Source of the DNA: Tuctoria greenei
Lineage: Eukaryota; Streptophyta; Magnoliopsida; Poales; Poaceae
Assembly (NCBI GenBank): GCA_036927565.1
Contig: JAYESD010000003.1
Location: 83,311,311 to 83,375,310 of the forward strand
Length of the DNA stretch: 64,000 nucleotides
Direction of reading: 5' to 3'
The notes beneath the pieces were generated by a model that ran no database searches, was not told where the DNA came from, and was given only the letters and a program-made list of their open reading frames with translations. Every line of letters starts with the position of its first letter. Position 1 is the first letter of the stretch. The position numbers and the translations under genes were made by a program. Positions 23,992 through 34,144 of the stretch are shown here, one piece after another.

Positions 23992-26390
23992 ATGTCGGAC
24001 ATGAAGGACATACACAAGAGCAACAACCAAGAGAAGGTTGATGAAGACAAGAACCAAGAATTGGAGAAGCTCCTCAAAGCCATTCAAGACTTTGAGGATG
24101 ACGATGAGGAGACGCTGGAACTAAATGCACTCCTAAGGAAGAAAACTCTTTCCAAGGGAAAGGTGAAGATCGAAGATGAGAAGAGAAAGAAGGGGAGTAG
24201 TAACACCAACTACTCCCGATATCCTTTCAACTATGATCAGATTAATTCTAGCAATAATCATTACTTATCTATTCCACTTGGAAAAGCCGCACATTTTGAC
24301 GGCAGTGACTACTCAATGTGGAGGCAAAACATGAAAATGCATTTAATTTCTCTCAATCAAAGTTTGTGGCACATAGTATGCACAGGAATAGATATCTCTG
24401 ATGATGATGAGGAGCTCACACCTAGCCAAGAGCAAGCGATCCATTGAAACGCCCAAGCTACTGCAGTAATCACTTCATCGCTCAGTCGTGATGAGTTTAA
24501 AAAAGTGGACGGACTCGAGATCGCAAAACAAATATGGGATACATTGCAAACCGCACATGAAGGCGATCGTCATGTGCAAGAAGCAAAAATCGAGATGATT
24601 GAAGGCGAGCTAGGAAGGTTCGCAATCGAAGAAGATGAGTCGCCACAAGTCATGTACAACCGATTAAAGACGCTCATCAACAAGGTGCAAGCATACGGAA
24701 GCAAGAAGTGGAACGACCACGAGGTAGTGAAGCTCATCCTTAGAGCCTTCATGCCTCGCAATGTCACCTTGTGCTTAATGATACGAGAAAGCCCCGGATA
24801 CAAGAAGATGACCCCGGATGAGCTACATGAGAAAATCATCAACTTTGAGATGATCGAAAAACAAGCTAAACATGTTAAGGAAATTGCCGACCTCACCTCA
24901 GCAAAGAAGAAACGGGTCGCTCTAAAGTCCACCCTTAAGCCCTTATCTAAAGAAGCTCGAGAAGCTCAACTAGAAGAAGACAGTGATGATGAAAGTAGTG
25001 ACTTGGATGAAGATGACATGATACTGTTCATGAAGAAATTCAAGAAGATGATGAAGAAGAGACAAGGCACTAAATCAAGTGAAGGAAAGTACAAGGAAAG
25101 ATCAAAGTCAAAGTTGAGGCAGGCATGCTATAATTGTGGTGAGTATAGCCACTTTATAGTTGATTGCCCATATGAAGAGAACAAGAAGAAGACCAAAGAA
25201 GCCAAGCCTCAACCCAATAAATTCTTCAAGAAAAAGAAACAAGCCGAACAAGCGCATATAGGGAAAGAGTGGGACTCAAATGATGAGTCCTCATCACCAT
25301 CAGAAGAAGAGATGGCTAGCATAGCCATCGAGAAGACATCCAAGAAGTCCACTCTCTTCCCCACACTCGGCGCATGGAAGGGGAACGGCACTTGCCTCAT
25401 GGCAAAGGAAGGTAAACGCAAGGTAACAACAAAACCCTCTTCCGTACATTCCAATTCTAGTGATAGTGAAATTAATAGTGATAATGAAGACATGCTCATA
25501 GGATTAGATAAGAAAACAGCCACAAAAATGAAGTTTTTACTTGATCAACTTGTTGAGAAGGAGAGGTTGATACATCGTCAAGAAGACATGATTATCTCCC
25601 AAAAGGAGGAACATGTTGAACTTGACAAGCTTCTAGAACTTGAAAAGGAGCGAAACAAGTCACTAGAGCTTGAATTAGCTTCAAGCAAGGAAACTTGCTT
25701 GGAGTTAAGCAACTCAAATGCTACAATCAAGGAAGAACTTGCTAACCTAATCAAGGTTATCAAGATCCTTGAAGTGCAAGTTGAGTCACTCAAGCAAGGT
25801 GACCCTTCATCCTCTTCAAGTTCACCTTCTCAACCCATTAAAACTGAAGTTGCTTCTACTTGTACATGTGGTAAAGTTGAAATCAGTTTGAAAGTCAAGT
25901 CAACCTCTACCAAGGACAAGCATCCTACACAAAATGGCATATTTGACAAGGAGAAGATAAAATATGCACGTAGTGCATACTTGGTCACAAGACCTCCAAA
26001 TATCAAATATGGCATTGGTTACTCTTATGGTGAAAAGCAACATGCTAGAAGCCATAAGAATAACAAGGAGAGCAATGTCTTTGTAAAGGGAAGACTCTCT
26101 CAAACTGGAAAATCTGAAATTAATGAATCCACGCGCATGATCACCGGACTAGTCCGGTGAGGATCCGGACAAGTCTGGTCCTCCGGACAAGTCTGGTCTC
26201 CCAGACTAGTCCTGTGTATAAACAACAAAAATTGCTATTTAGAACTTTCGATGCATCTTATGTCTTAATGAGATGTAATTATGGAAAAGTTTATGCTCAT
26301 TATGTTGGTCCACACCATGAGAACACCAAATATCATGTGTGGGTGGCCAAATCCCTTGTGACTAACCTAAAAGGACACAAGCAAGCTTGG
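23992..26390 (+). pseudogene. Copia C gag, stop- and array-interrupted
   Basis: ATG at 23992 (MSDMKDIHKSNNQEK) is supported by the matching start MSNIKDVHKG in A. Acidic N-terminal helix, then FDGSDYSMWRQNMKMHL (gag-pre/DUF4219-like), nonsense TGA at 24445-24447, then UBN2-like capsid region (24505 on: ELGRFAIEEDESPQVMYNRL), CCHC knuckle CYNCGEYSHFIVDCP near 25127 intact, Lys-rich linker, long Leu/Glu/Lys coiled-coil segment (about 25530-25800), and conserved IKYARSAYLVTRPPN. At 26142-26213 a palindromic-motif array interrupts the reading frame (TGA at 26158-26160); the frame resumes one register over with LLFRTFDASYVLM and ends GHKQAW before the junction. Capsid/nucleocapsid protein by family; non-functional. 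Confidence 0.88.
26142..26213 (+). repeat. Motif array inside copia C gag
   Basis: Starts with the perfect 18-bp palindrome CACCGGACTAGTCCGGTG (26142-26159), followed by two AAG-type and one TAG-type copies. The matching gag segment in A (about 12085-12160) and E (about 60690) has no such array, so it was gained in C. It creates the stop at 26158. Confidence 0.85.
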
Positions 26391-26424
26391 GTACCTAAAA
26401 CCAACGCATAATTTGTTTTTGCAG
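26391..26424 (+). other. gag-pol junction of copia C (34 nt, intron-like)
   Basis: Between TGG (gag) and GCT (pol) lie 34 nt starting GTACCT and ending TTTGTTTTTGCAG. In this copy gag and pol are in different frames, and precise removal of the 34 nt would put them in one frame. Confidence 0.6.
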
Positions 26425-29400
26425 GCTTATTCCTCCGGTGGATCCAAAAGGGTGCTAGACAGTGGCTGCACCAACCATATGACCAGAGAAAGAAGAATGT
26501 TTGTTGAGTATGAAGCAAATGAGGATCCAAGGGAGGGCATTTATTTTGGAGACAATAGTCAAGGAAAGGTGCTCGGTACCGGTAAAATTGCCATATCATC
26601 TAAACACACTTTTTCTCACGTATTACATGTTGATTCCTTAGATTATAACCTGCTGTCCATATCTCAATTATGTGACAAAGGTTATAATTGCTTGTTCACT
26701 AACGAGGTTGTGACTGTCTCTAGGAGGAATGATGGTTCCATTGCCCTCAAGGGTATGTTAAAGGGAAAGATCTATCTTATTGCCTTCAACAAAGATAAAG
26801 CCAAACATGACACATGCTTGAATGCAAAGACCAACATGGGTTGGATGTGGCAAAGACGGCTAGCACATGTTGGTATGAGGAACCTTCAAAAACTCCTCAA
26901 GGGCGATCACATCCGAGGTTTGAAGGATGTTGTTTTTGAGAAAGACAGGCCCTGTAGCGCGTGCCAAGCCGGGAAGCAAGTTGGAGCACCTCATCCCACT
27001 AAGAACGTCATGACTACAACAAGACCACTCGAGCTACTCCATATGGAATTATTTGGTCCAATTGCTTACATAAGCATTGGTGGTAACAAATATGGTTTAG
27101 TAGTTGTTGATGATTTTTCTCGCTTCACTTCGGTTTTCTTTTTACATGATAAGACATAAACACAAGGAATACTCAAGAAGTTCTTCAAGCAAGCTCAAAA
27201 TGAATAATCATTGACAATCAAGAACATTCGAAGTGACAACGTCACAGAGTTCAAAAACACACAAGTGGAGGAGTACCTAGATGAAGAAGGCATAAAGCAC
27301 AAGTTTTCAGCTCCTTACTCCCCTCAACAAAACAGAGTTGCCAAAAGAAAGAAGCGAAGCCTAATAGAGATGGTGAGAACAATGCTCGATGAATACAAGA
27401 CCTCGGATTGATTTTGGGCGGAAGCGGTCAACACGGCTTGCCACGCCATAAATCGACTTTATCTTCATCGACTACTCAAGAAGACATCCTATGAGCTACT
27501 CACCGGTAACAAGCCCAATATTTCATATTTTCGAGTTTTTGGTTCCAAATGCTATATTTTGAACAAGAAGCCTAGGACTTCAAAGTTCGCTTCAAAGTCT
27601 GATGAAGGTTTCTTGCTTGGTTATGATTCGAACACTTACATCTATCGTGTCTACAACAAGACCTCTGGACTTGTTGAAATAGCACGTGACGTAGTGTTCG
27701 ATGAATCTAATGGCTCCCAAAAGGAGCAAGTTGATCCATGTGTGCTATATAAAGAAGAAGCTCCTTGTCAAGCATTGAAAATAACGGCGTTGGGCAAAGT
27801 TTGACCACAAGAGCCACCTCTACATATGCATGAGGAAAACGAACCACAAGAGGAGACCAATGATCAAGGGGGAGCTTCCATACAAGATCAACCTCAAGAA
27901 AGTGAAGATGATCAACAAGTAAATGAGGGCAACCATTTAGGGGGAGAAGAAGATGGTCATGAAGATTCAAGACAGCAAGTACCACACCCAAGAGTACACC
28001 AACGCATCCAAAGGGATCACCCAATCGACAACATCATCGGTGACATCCAAAAGGGAGTAACTACTAGATCTCGCATAGCTAATTTTTGTGAGCATTACTC
28101 GTTTGTGTCCTTTTTGGAACCACGCAAGGTTGAGGATGCATTGAAGGATCCGGATTGGGTAGTGGCCATGTAAGAAGAACTCAACAATTTCAAAAGGAAC
28201 GAGGTGTGGGAACTGGTCGAAAGACCCAAATCCAACGTTGTCGGCACCAAATGGGTCTTCCGCAATAAACAAGACGAACACTGGGTGGTGACAAGGAACA
28301 AGGCACGACTTCTGGCCAAAGGGTATTCACAAGTCGAAGATTTGGATTTCGATGAGTCCTTTGCTCCCGTAGCTAGACTTGAGTCCATTAGAATATTACA
28401 TGCATATGCTGCTCACCATGATTTCAAGCTCTATCAAATGGATGTGAAAAGCGCCTTCCTTAACGGACCAATCAAGGAGGAGGTGTATGTCGAGCAACCG
28501 CCCGGGTTTGAAGATGAAGAGTTCCCCGACCACGTATTTCAATTGCGTAAGGCTCTCTACGGCCTCAAACAAGCTCCTAGAGCTTGGTATGAGTTTCTTA
28601 GAGATTTCTTAATTGAAAATGGCTTTAAGATCGGTAAAGTAGATTATACATTGTTTACAAAGAACTTTGACGATGATCTCTTTGTTTGACAAATCTATGT
28701 TGATGATATAATCTTTGGTTCAACTAACAAATCTTTTTGTGAAGAGTTTAGTAAAATTATGACAGATAGGTTTGAGATGTCCATGATGGGAGAGCTAATG
28801 TACTTCTTGGGATTCCGAGTGAGGCAACAAAAGGAAGGGACGTTCATAAGCCAAACTAAGTACACTCAAGACATACTTAAGAAGTTTGAAATGGACAAGG
28901 CAAAGCCCATAAAGACTCCTATGGCAACGTATGGCCACTTGGATCTCAATGAAGATGGACCTAGAGTTGATCAAAAGGTATATCGCTCCATGATTGGATC
29001 TCTACTCTATTTATGTGCATCTAGGCCAGCTATTATGTTGAGTGTATGTTCGTGTGCAAGATTTCAAGCCAATCCTAAGGAGTGTCACTTGACAGCCGTA
29101 AAAAGGATCTTGAGATATTTAGTTCATACACCCAACCTTGATCTTTGGTATCCAAAAGGCTCCAAATTCAATCTCATTGGTTACTCCGATGCAGATTATG
29201 CCGGATGCAAAGTAGATAGGAAAAGTACCTCCGGTACATGCCAATTCCTAGGTAGATCCCTAGTTTCTTGGTCCTCCATGAAACAAAACTCCATTGCCTT
29301 ATCTACAGCCGAAGCAGAGTATGTTGTAGCCGGGAGTTGTTGTGCACAACTCAATTGGATACAACAAAGTCTAAGGGATTACGGTTACAATATGAACCGT

Positions 29401-29685
29401 ATTCCACTCCTTTGTGATAATAAGAGTGCCATTAAAATTTCCCATAATCCAGTTGAGCACTCTAGAACCAAACACATAGACATCCGGCGTCACTTCTTGA
29501 GAGACCACTCCATGAAAGGAGATATAGCCATTTCCCATGTCAACACCGAAAAACAATTACCCGACATATTCACCAAGCCACTTGATGAAAAACGCTTTTG
29601 CGAGCATCGAAATGAACTAAATATCCTTGATGCCCGGAACGTGGCTCGAAAATTTGCATACTTGCATGAATTCTTCAAAATATGT
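26425..29685 (+). pseudogene. Copia C pol (PR-IN-RT-RH), stop-ridden
   Basis: Landmarks in order: protease VLDSGCTNHMT (26450); GAG-pre-integrase MWQRRLAHVGMRNLQ and CSACQAGKQ (26850-26985); integrase LELLHMELFGPI, VVDDFSRFT and SDNVTEFKN (27025-27260); reverse transcriptase TKWVFRNKQDE (28245), QMDVKSAFLNG (28435), LRKALYGLKQAPRAWYE (28545), YVDDIIFGS (28697); RNase H GYSDADYAGCKVDRKS and ALSTAEAEYV (29180-29325) to DIFTKPLDEKR (29560). Nonsense codons include TAA near 27157 and 27205, TGA 27409-27411 (SD*FWAEAV), TAA near 28171 and TGA 28687-28689. Both RT aspartate motifs are intact. Non-functional. Confidence 0.9.
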
Positions 29686-29688
29686 TGA

Positions 29689-30126
29689 TTGGATTGTGAA
29701 AATCATCTCTCTAAATTTTCTCTGAAAAACTATGTCAATTACTAGATCTTGGTGAATCATGGTCATTGCTTGATTGTTGTATGCTTACTGGTCATATTCA
29801 TCAAGATTATTTGATTTAATATGCCTCCCTATTTTTTAAATAAGTACCTTCGAATAGATACGAATGGGCTAAGAAGTTTATTCCCTGGTGACCACGGACT
29901 AGTCCGTGGTTACCCGGACTAGTACGCCCATGCAGACTAGTCCGCAGAGCGCCAGTTAGGCCGGACTAGTCCGGCAGACCACAGGCTAGTCCGATATAGC
30001 CTCTGGAAAAGTTCGGACTAGTCCGATCATTTTCGGACTTGTCCGATTTTTCGTGTCCATAACCCTAGCCGCTGCCAAACCCTAATTTCCTCACCCCCAA
30101 CACTTGCCTCAAGCTTTCTCTCTCCA
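29689..30126 (+). other. 3' region of copia C with motif array
   Basis: No gene. Corresponds to 8668-8270 (reverse) of A. Carries an array of about eight motifs at 29895-30045, then AACCCTAGCC and AAACCCTAATTTCC (telo-box-like) and a pyrimidine-rich end, before the deletion junction with alpha LTR sequence near 30126. Confidence 0.7.
29895..30045 (+). promoter_or_regulatory. Motif array downstream of pol, copia C
   Basis: Perfect CGGACTAGTCCG copies at about 29898, 29963 and 30015, plus degenerate and TTG-type ones. Equivalent of 8349-8455 in A. Confidence 0.8.
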
Positions 30127-30235
30127 TGCGGTTTTGTTTCTAATTCATTTTAACTTGCTCCTTTTTGTGTTGCTCAATGTTAAACATATTTAATGATTCA
30201 TGCAACGCATGATGCATGAAAATGAGGGCGTTACA
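30127..30235 (-). repeat. 5' LTR of chromovirus B, outer end
   Basis: Last 109 bp of the alpha LTR (matches 16533-16639), ending GGGCGTTACA directly before the ATCCA duplication. Minus-strand start of element B. Confidence 0.92.
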
Positions 30236-30754
30236 ATCCATCTTGGTGAACTCGTCTCGGCTCAATGATGAAGTGATTACAGCTGCGACTTGAGCATTCT
30301 GATGAATGGCTTGTTCTTGACTTGGAGTTAGCTCTTCATCATAGTCCGAAATATCTATCCCTGTACATACTATATTCCAAGGACTTTTGTTAAGAGATAT
30401 AAGGTGCATTTTCATATTTGGTCTCCACATTGAATAGTCATTTCCATCAAAGTAAGGTGCTTTGCCTAAAGGAATTGACAATTAATGACTATTATTAGAA
30501 TTTAAACGCTCATAGTCGAAAGGATATTGGGAGTAGTCCGTGTGACTACCCCTCTTTTTCTTCTCATCTTCAATCTTGTTCTTCCCTTTTGGAGAGAGTT
30601 CCTTCTTCCGGAGAAGAGCCTTGAGTTCGAGCATCTCCTCATCATCATCCTCACAGTCTTGAATGGCACCTAGAAGTTTCTCTAGTTTTTGGTTCCTTTC
30701 ATCATCACCCTTTTCGTTGTTGTGTCCCTTGTGTACATCCTTGATGTTCGACAT
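30236..30754 (-). pseudogene. Copia A gag, N-terminal part
   Basis: ATG at 30754-30752 (MSNIKDVHKGHNNEKGD), acidic N-terminal helix, Lys-rich segment, then MSIPLGKAPYFDGNDYSMWR, running to the insertion point of B at 30236-30240. An in-frame TAA at about 30484-30482 (NSH*LSIPLG) and other lesions interrupt it. The rest of the gene is at 13757-11948. Confidence 0.87.
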
Positions 30755-30784
30755 CGTTTCTTTGAGAGGTGAGTTTCTTTTCAA

Positions 30785-30805
30785 GAGTTTGGCTTTGATA
30801 CTAAT
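30785..30805 (-). other. Primer-binding site of copia A
   Basis: Minus strand after the LTR reads ATTAGTATCAAAGCCAAA, a mutated Met-initiator-type primer site. Confidence 0.75.
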
Positions 30806-32310
30806 TGAATGTATCCTAGAGGGGGTGAATAGGCTTTTTGAACTTTTGTCGGACCTGAAACACACTTAATAAATAGATTAAATACGGGGAGGCCGAACTA
30901 GTCCGTTATGGTGCGGACTAGTCCGGTGTGTGCAGACTAGAAGATCAAAGGAAATCTGTAATTCTACTTCTAGGAATCTATGCAGCGGAAATCAATTGAC
31001 AAGTCAAGTGTATTGAGACAATGAAACATTATATTGCAATAATCAAGGTTGATACAAATATTCAATGTGAGCTGTTCAATACTATGCAAACCCTAGAATA
31101 TGATGAATAGTAAACAAGAATATGCGAGACACAATATTTATCTAGAGGTTCAATCCCACACAAGGATCTACGTCCTCGTTGAGGAGTCCACGGAGGACCG
31201 GGTCTTCACTAACCCTTCCCTCGGGGGTAATCGCCACGGAGGCCGATTTTCACCACTAAGCTTGTTCAAAGGGGCTTTCTCACACATTGAGGGATGACCA
31301 AAGATTACAAGAACAAACTCCACCAAACACACTCAAAATATGTACAATAATCAATGAGAGTGTGCGAGAGATCAAACCCAAGAGCCCAAGATCGCATAGA
31401 ACAAGTTTCGTCCTTTGTCCAATCCCTAATCCTCAAAGATTTGATCTTTTTTGGTTTAGAATGAATGGAGAGATGTATCTTTGGGCTCCTGGGAGGTGTG
31501 ATAATGCATGGAGTCGAGAGAGGGTGTTGTATGGCCGTACACCTCTATTTATATTAGGGTTTCCAAATGTTACCGTTAGGGTTTGCGAAGTCTAGATTAG
31601 TCCGTGGTGGACACCGGACTAGTCTGGTGTGCGGTATGTGGAAAACCCTAAGTGTTGATGGATACCGGACTAGTTTGTTAACGTGCGGACTAGTCTGATT
31701 TTAGTCAGAGATATTTTGGACTAGTCTGGTGAATATCGAACTTGTCCGTTGTGGTAGAAAACTATTCAACTGAGGAGAAGTCCGCACTTGGAGGACTTAT
31801 CCGAGTTTTAGTCAGAGGGTTATCGGACTTGTCCGGTGTGGAGAAAATTTGTTCAACTGTGGACAAGTCTGCACTTGGAGAACTTGTACGATCTTAGTCA
31901 ATGAGTTATCGGACTAGTCTGGAGGATATCAGACTTGTCCGGAGTGGTGCAGCTGTGAAGTACTGCGGACAAGTCCGTGTTGGAGGACTTGTCCGATTTT
32001 TGTGCAGTGAAATATCAGACTAGTCCGGTGGTTATCGGACTAGTCCGCTCTTCCTGTGATTTGTGCACTGAGTTTAATCATTCGTTTATTTGAGCTCTTG
32101 GGGTATGTTTCTCGAACACGCACCATACAAAATAATTTTAATATTTTCAGCTTTTGAGCTCTTTTCCCTTTGGATCCTCATTCTCCTTTCTTTTTGTGCT
32201 TTCTTCCTAATTGCTTCAAAACCTGCGCTCATCTCAACAATTTTGCTTGGATCTCATTTGTTTGTCATTAATCAACCAAAACCCACAAGGGATGCCTAGA
32301 TGAACTTTCA
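30806..32310 (-). repeat. 5' LTR of copia A
   Basis: 1505 bp. Minus strand starts TGAAAGTTCATCTAGG and ends ACATTCA. Contains TATA box (minus 31553-31547), main array 31590-32047 and U5 pair 30894-30930. Bases 30898-32310 are repeated in the tandem duplication at 37425-38836. Confidence 0.93.
31590..32047 (-). promoter_or_regulatory. Palindromic-motif array in U3 of A 5' LTR
   Basis: TAG-, TTG- and AAG-type motifs in a higher-order pattern of roughly 90 bp with spacer TTTTAGTCAGAG (for example near 31807). In transcription direction the array ends about 37 bp before the TATA box. Its duplicate is at 38117-38572. Confidence 0.87.
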
Positions 32311-32570
32311 ATTACCTGAGCCAAGGAATAACAGGATCATACTCAACACATGTTGGGTACATGTCACTCCTTTATGGCTAAAGGTTATCCTTACCTTAGC
32401 CAAGGAATGACAGATCACACCCAATGCATTAGGGGTACAAGTTATTCCTTTATGGCGAGCAGGTATGATACACCTTAGCCAGAGAATGACGGAACACACT
32501 CAATACATGTTGAGTACACGTCATGCCTTTGTGAGAAAGGTTATCACTACCTTAGCCAAGGAATAACAAC
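32311..32570 (+). repeat. ~79-bp tandem repeat of element H, right part
   Basis: Landmark CCTTAGCC (first copy CCTGAGCC) at 32315, 32394, 32473 and 32550. Continues the array cut by A at 4652. Duplicated at 38837-39096. Confidence 0.85.
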
Positions 32571-34144
32571 GTACATCCATCCTATGGAAACCTTGAAGTG
32601 TGGATGAGCGACATCGACATCACTCTCCTCGACCACACTGTGGAACCCATGGAAGGCAACCCAACATCGACACTCAACCCCTCCAATGTGAAAGCCATAT
32701 TACAACAAGGTTAGGCCAACCTCATGGCCTACATCCGTTGTTAGAGTTTCAACCCCTATCGCGGACCTTTAACAAGAACAAGCTTGGGGGAGGACCCCCA
32801 CTTGAGGTAACTTGTATCACACCCCTTGCATATTTTATTTCAATTCATCCATCATTCACCTTGCATATAAAAAACTTAAAAAAAGTGCAGAGGATTTGCT
32901 TTCAAAATAAAATAAAAGATGTTTGGTAAGAATGATTTGGAATTCACATTGATGAAATGATGAATAGTTGCTCTGTTTTAATTTTCCTAAGTCCCTAGTT
33001 TACAACTTACTACTCTCCAACATATTGCTCTCATTGGATAAAATTGCTTTAGCCTCGATTTGGAAATTTTGGGTAGCAAAACTTAATCCATTCTAAGTTG
33101 TTGTGAGATATGATACAGTGATAGGGCTGCTATTCCTAGTTTGAAAGTGAAACTTAGATTTCCAGAGAAATTCTAAAAACATTTAAGTTACCCTCATTTG
33201 ATTGGAAATACCTACCAAAGTCATATTATACATCACATTGATATACCTTATGCATATGCTATTTGTCTTCACATTGAGCTTTGTCAAACTAGTATAGATC
33301 TATGTGAGATTTAATTCATTACTTTTTGAATTCAAGACTTCACCTGCACATGCTATACTTCTACACTAGAAGTAAGCAAAATTCCACCATTCCACAATAA
33401 AAAGAGAAACTCCATATCATTCATGCTTAGTACTATCTTCAAAAATTTGTTGCATAAAAAGGGAGTAGAAGACATGGGTACAAGAAAAAAAAGAAAAAAA
33501 TGTATGCTTACATCATAAGAATGAGAAAAAAAAAGAAAGAAAGAAAAGTAGTCATGTTTCATCCCTGCAAAATAAGAGAGTCCACTAAAAAAGGAGTCAT
33601 CTCAATTATCCACATCCACTCCATTCCATCACACATGCACAAGTCTTGTTCAAATTGTTTTGAATTGATTTCTCCTAAGGCTTGCTCTTTTGACTTAACA
33701 ATATTATGAGTTGCAAATATGCCTACTACATTCCCTACCAAGCTCCACATACAAGCCTTATTTAGTGGTAGGATGAGTGTAGGCAAAATGCCTTGGTGAG
33801 GAAATATTTCCGCTACACAAAAAGGAGAGATCGAGAGTATAAAATTATGGTACTTATAATCTAAATTGAACCCTCCGGGATTCGAGTGGAACTTGATTTC
33901 TAGGGTATGTGTGCTCAATTTGTTGTTCAATCTTTGAACCACCCATGAATAGGAGAAGGCAAAAGCCCCACAATAACTTGAGATGGGTGAAGTACCATGC
34001 CAATTTTTGCAATAATAGGTAAATTATTTTGTTGTGCACATGGTACTTTTGAAAAGTAGAACATTGTAGCAACTCCTGATCATCAAACTAAAGTATTGAC
34101 TTTGCTTGGGACGAGCAAATGATAAGCTTTTGGGAGTTTTTTTA
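32571..34144 (+). mobile_element. Right internal part of element H
   Basis: No gene. A short stretch translatable as HRHHSPRPHCGTHGR-like peptide in one frame (32600-32770) is the only coding-like part, and it has stops in other frames. The rest is AT-rich with an A-rich low-complexity patch (33484-33550). It ends at GATAAGCTTTTGGGAG, a polypurine-like tract before the LTR-like segment. Confidence 0.55.

Larger units (their letters stand above)
22446..30126 (+). mobile_element. Copia element C (SIRE/Maximus type), 3' end deleted
   Basis: Plus-strand relative of A and E inserted in the 5' LTR of B. It has a 5' LTR, primer site, gag, pol and the start of the 3' region, then stops at about 30126 where alpha LTR sequence resumes (TGCGGTTTTGTTTC). 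The 3' ORF, polypurine tract and 3' LTR are absent, as is part of the B LTR that should lie to the right, so one deletion removed both. The left flanking pentamer GTTAG (22441-22445) has no partner, which agrees. At least seven nonsense codons lie in gag-pol. Confidence 0.9.
13763..30235 (-). mobile_element. Chromovirus B (Tekay/Del type), inserted in copia A gag
   Basis: Minus-strand Ty3-gypsy element. Ends are TGTGGCACCC and GGGCGTTACA, with the ATCCA target duplication. In sense order: 5' LTR (30235-30127 then 22445-21439, split by copia C and missing sequence), Met-tRNA primer site, gag, protease, reverse transcriptase, RNase H, integrase, chromodomain, polypurine tract, 3' LTR. The order (reverse transcriptase before integrase), the C-terminal chromodomain and the 2.9-kb LTRs fit the Tekay/Del clade. 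Coding regions are broken. Confidence 0.93.
4653..32310 (-). mobile_element. Copia element A (SIRE/Maximus type), complete but nested
   Basis: Minus-strand Ty1-copia element bounded by LTRs of 1483 bp (4653-6135) and 1505 bp (30806-32310), with TGAA...TTCA-type ends and the target duplication ATTAC. In sense order: 5' LTR, Met-type primer site, gag, pol (protease, integrase, reverse transcriptase, RNase H), a long 3' region with an extra open frame, polypurine tract, 3' LTR. Chromovirus B (13763-30235) interrupts gag. All frames carry stops and shifts. Copia order (integrase before reverse transcriptase), the long coiled-coil gag and the 3' extra frame place it with SIRE/Maximus elements. Confidence 0.92.

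Noticed and set aside
33484..33550. A-rich patch as a poly(A) tail of a LINE or SINE insertion
   Set aside because: No target duplication or adjacent element body; low-complexity A/G sequence within H and duplicated with it at 40010-40075.
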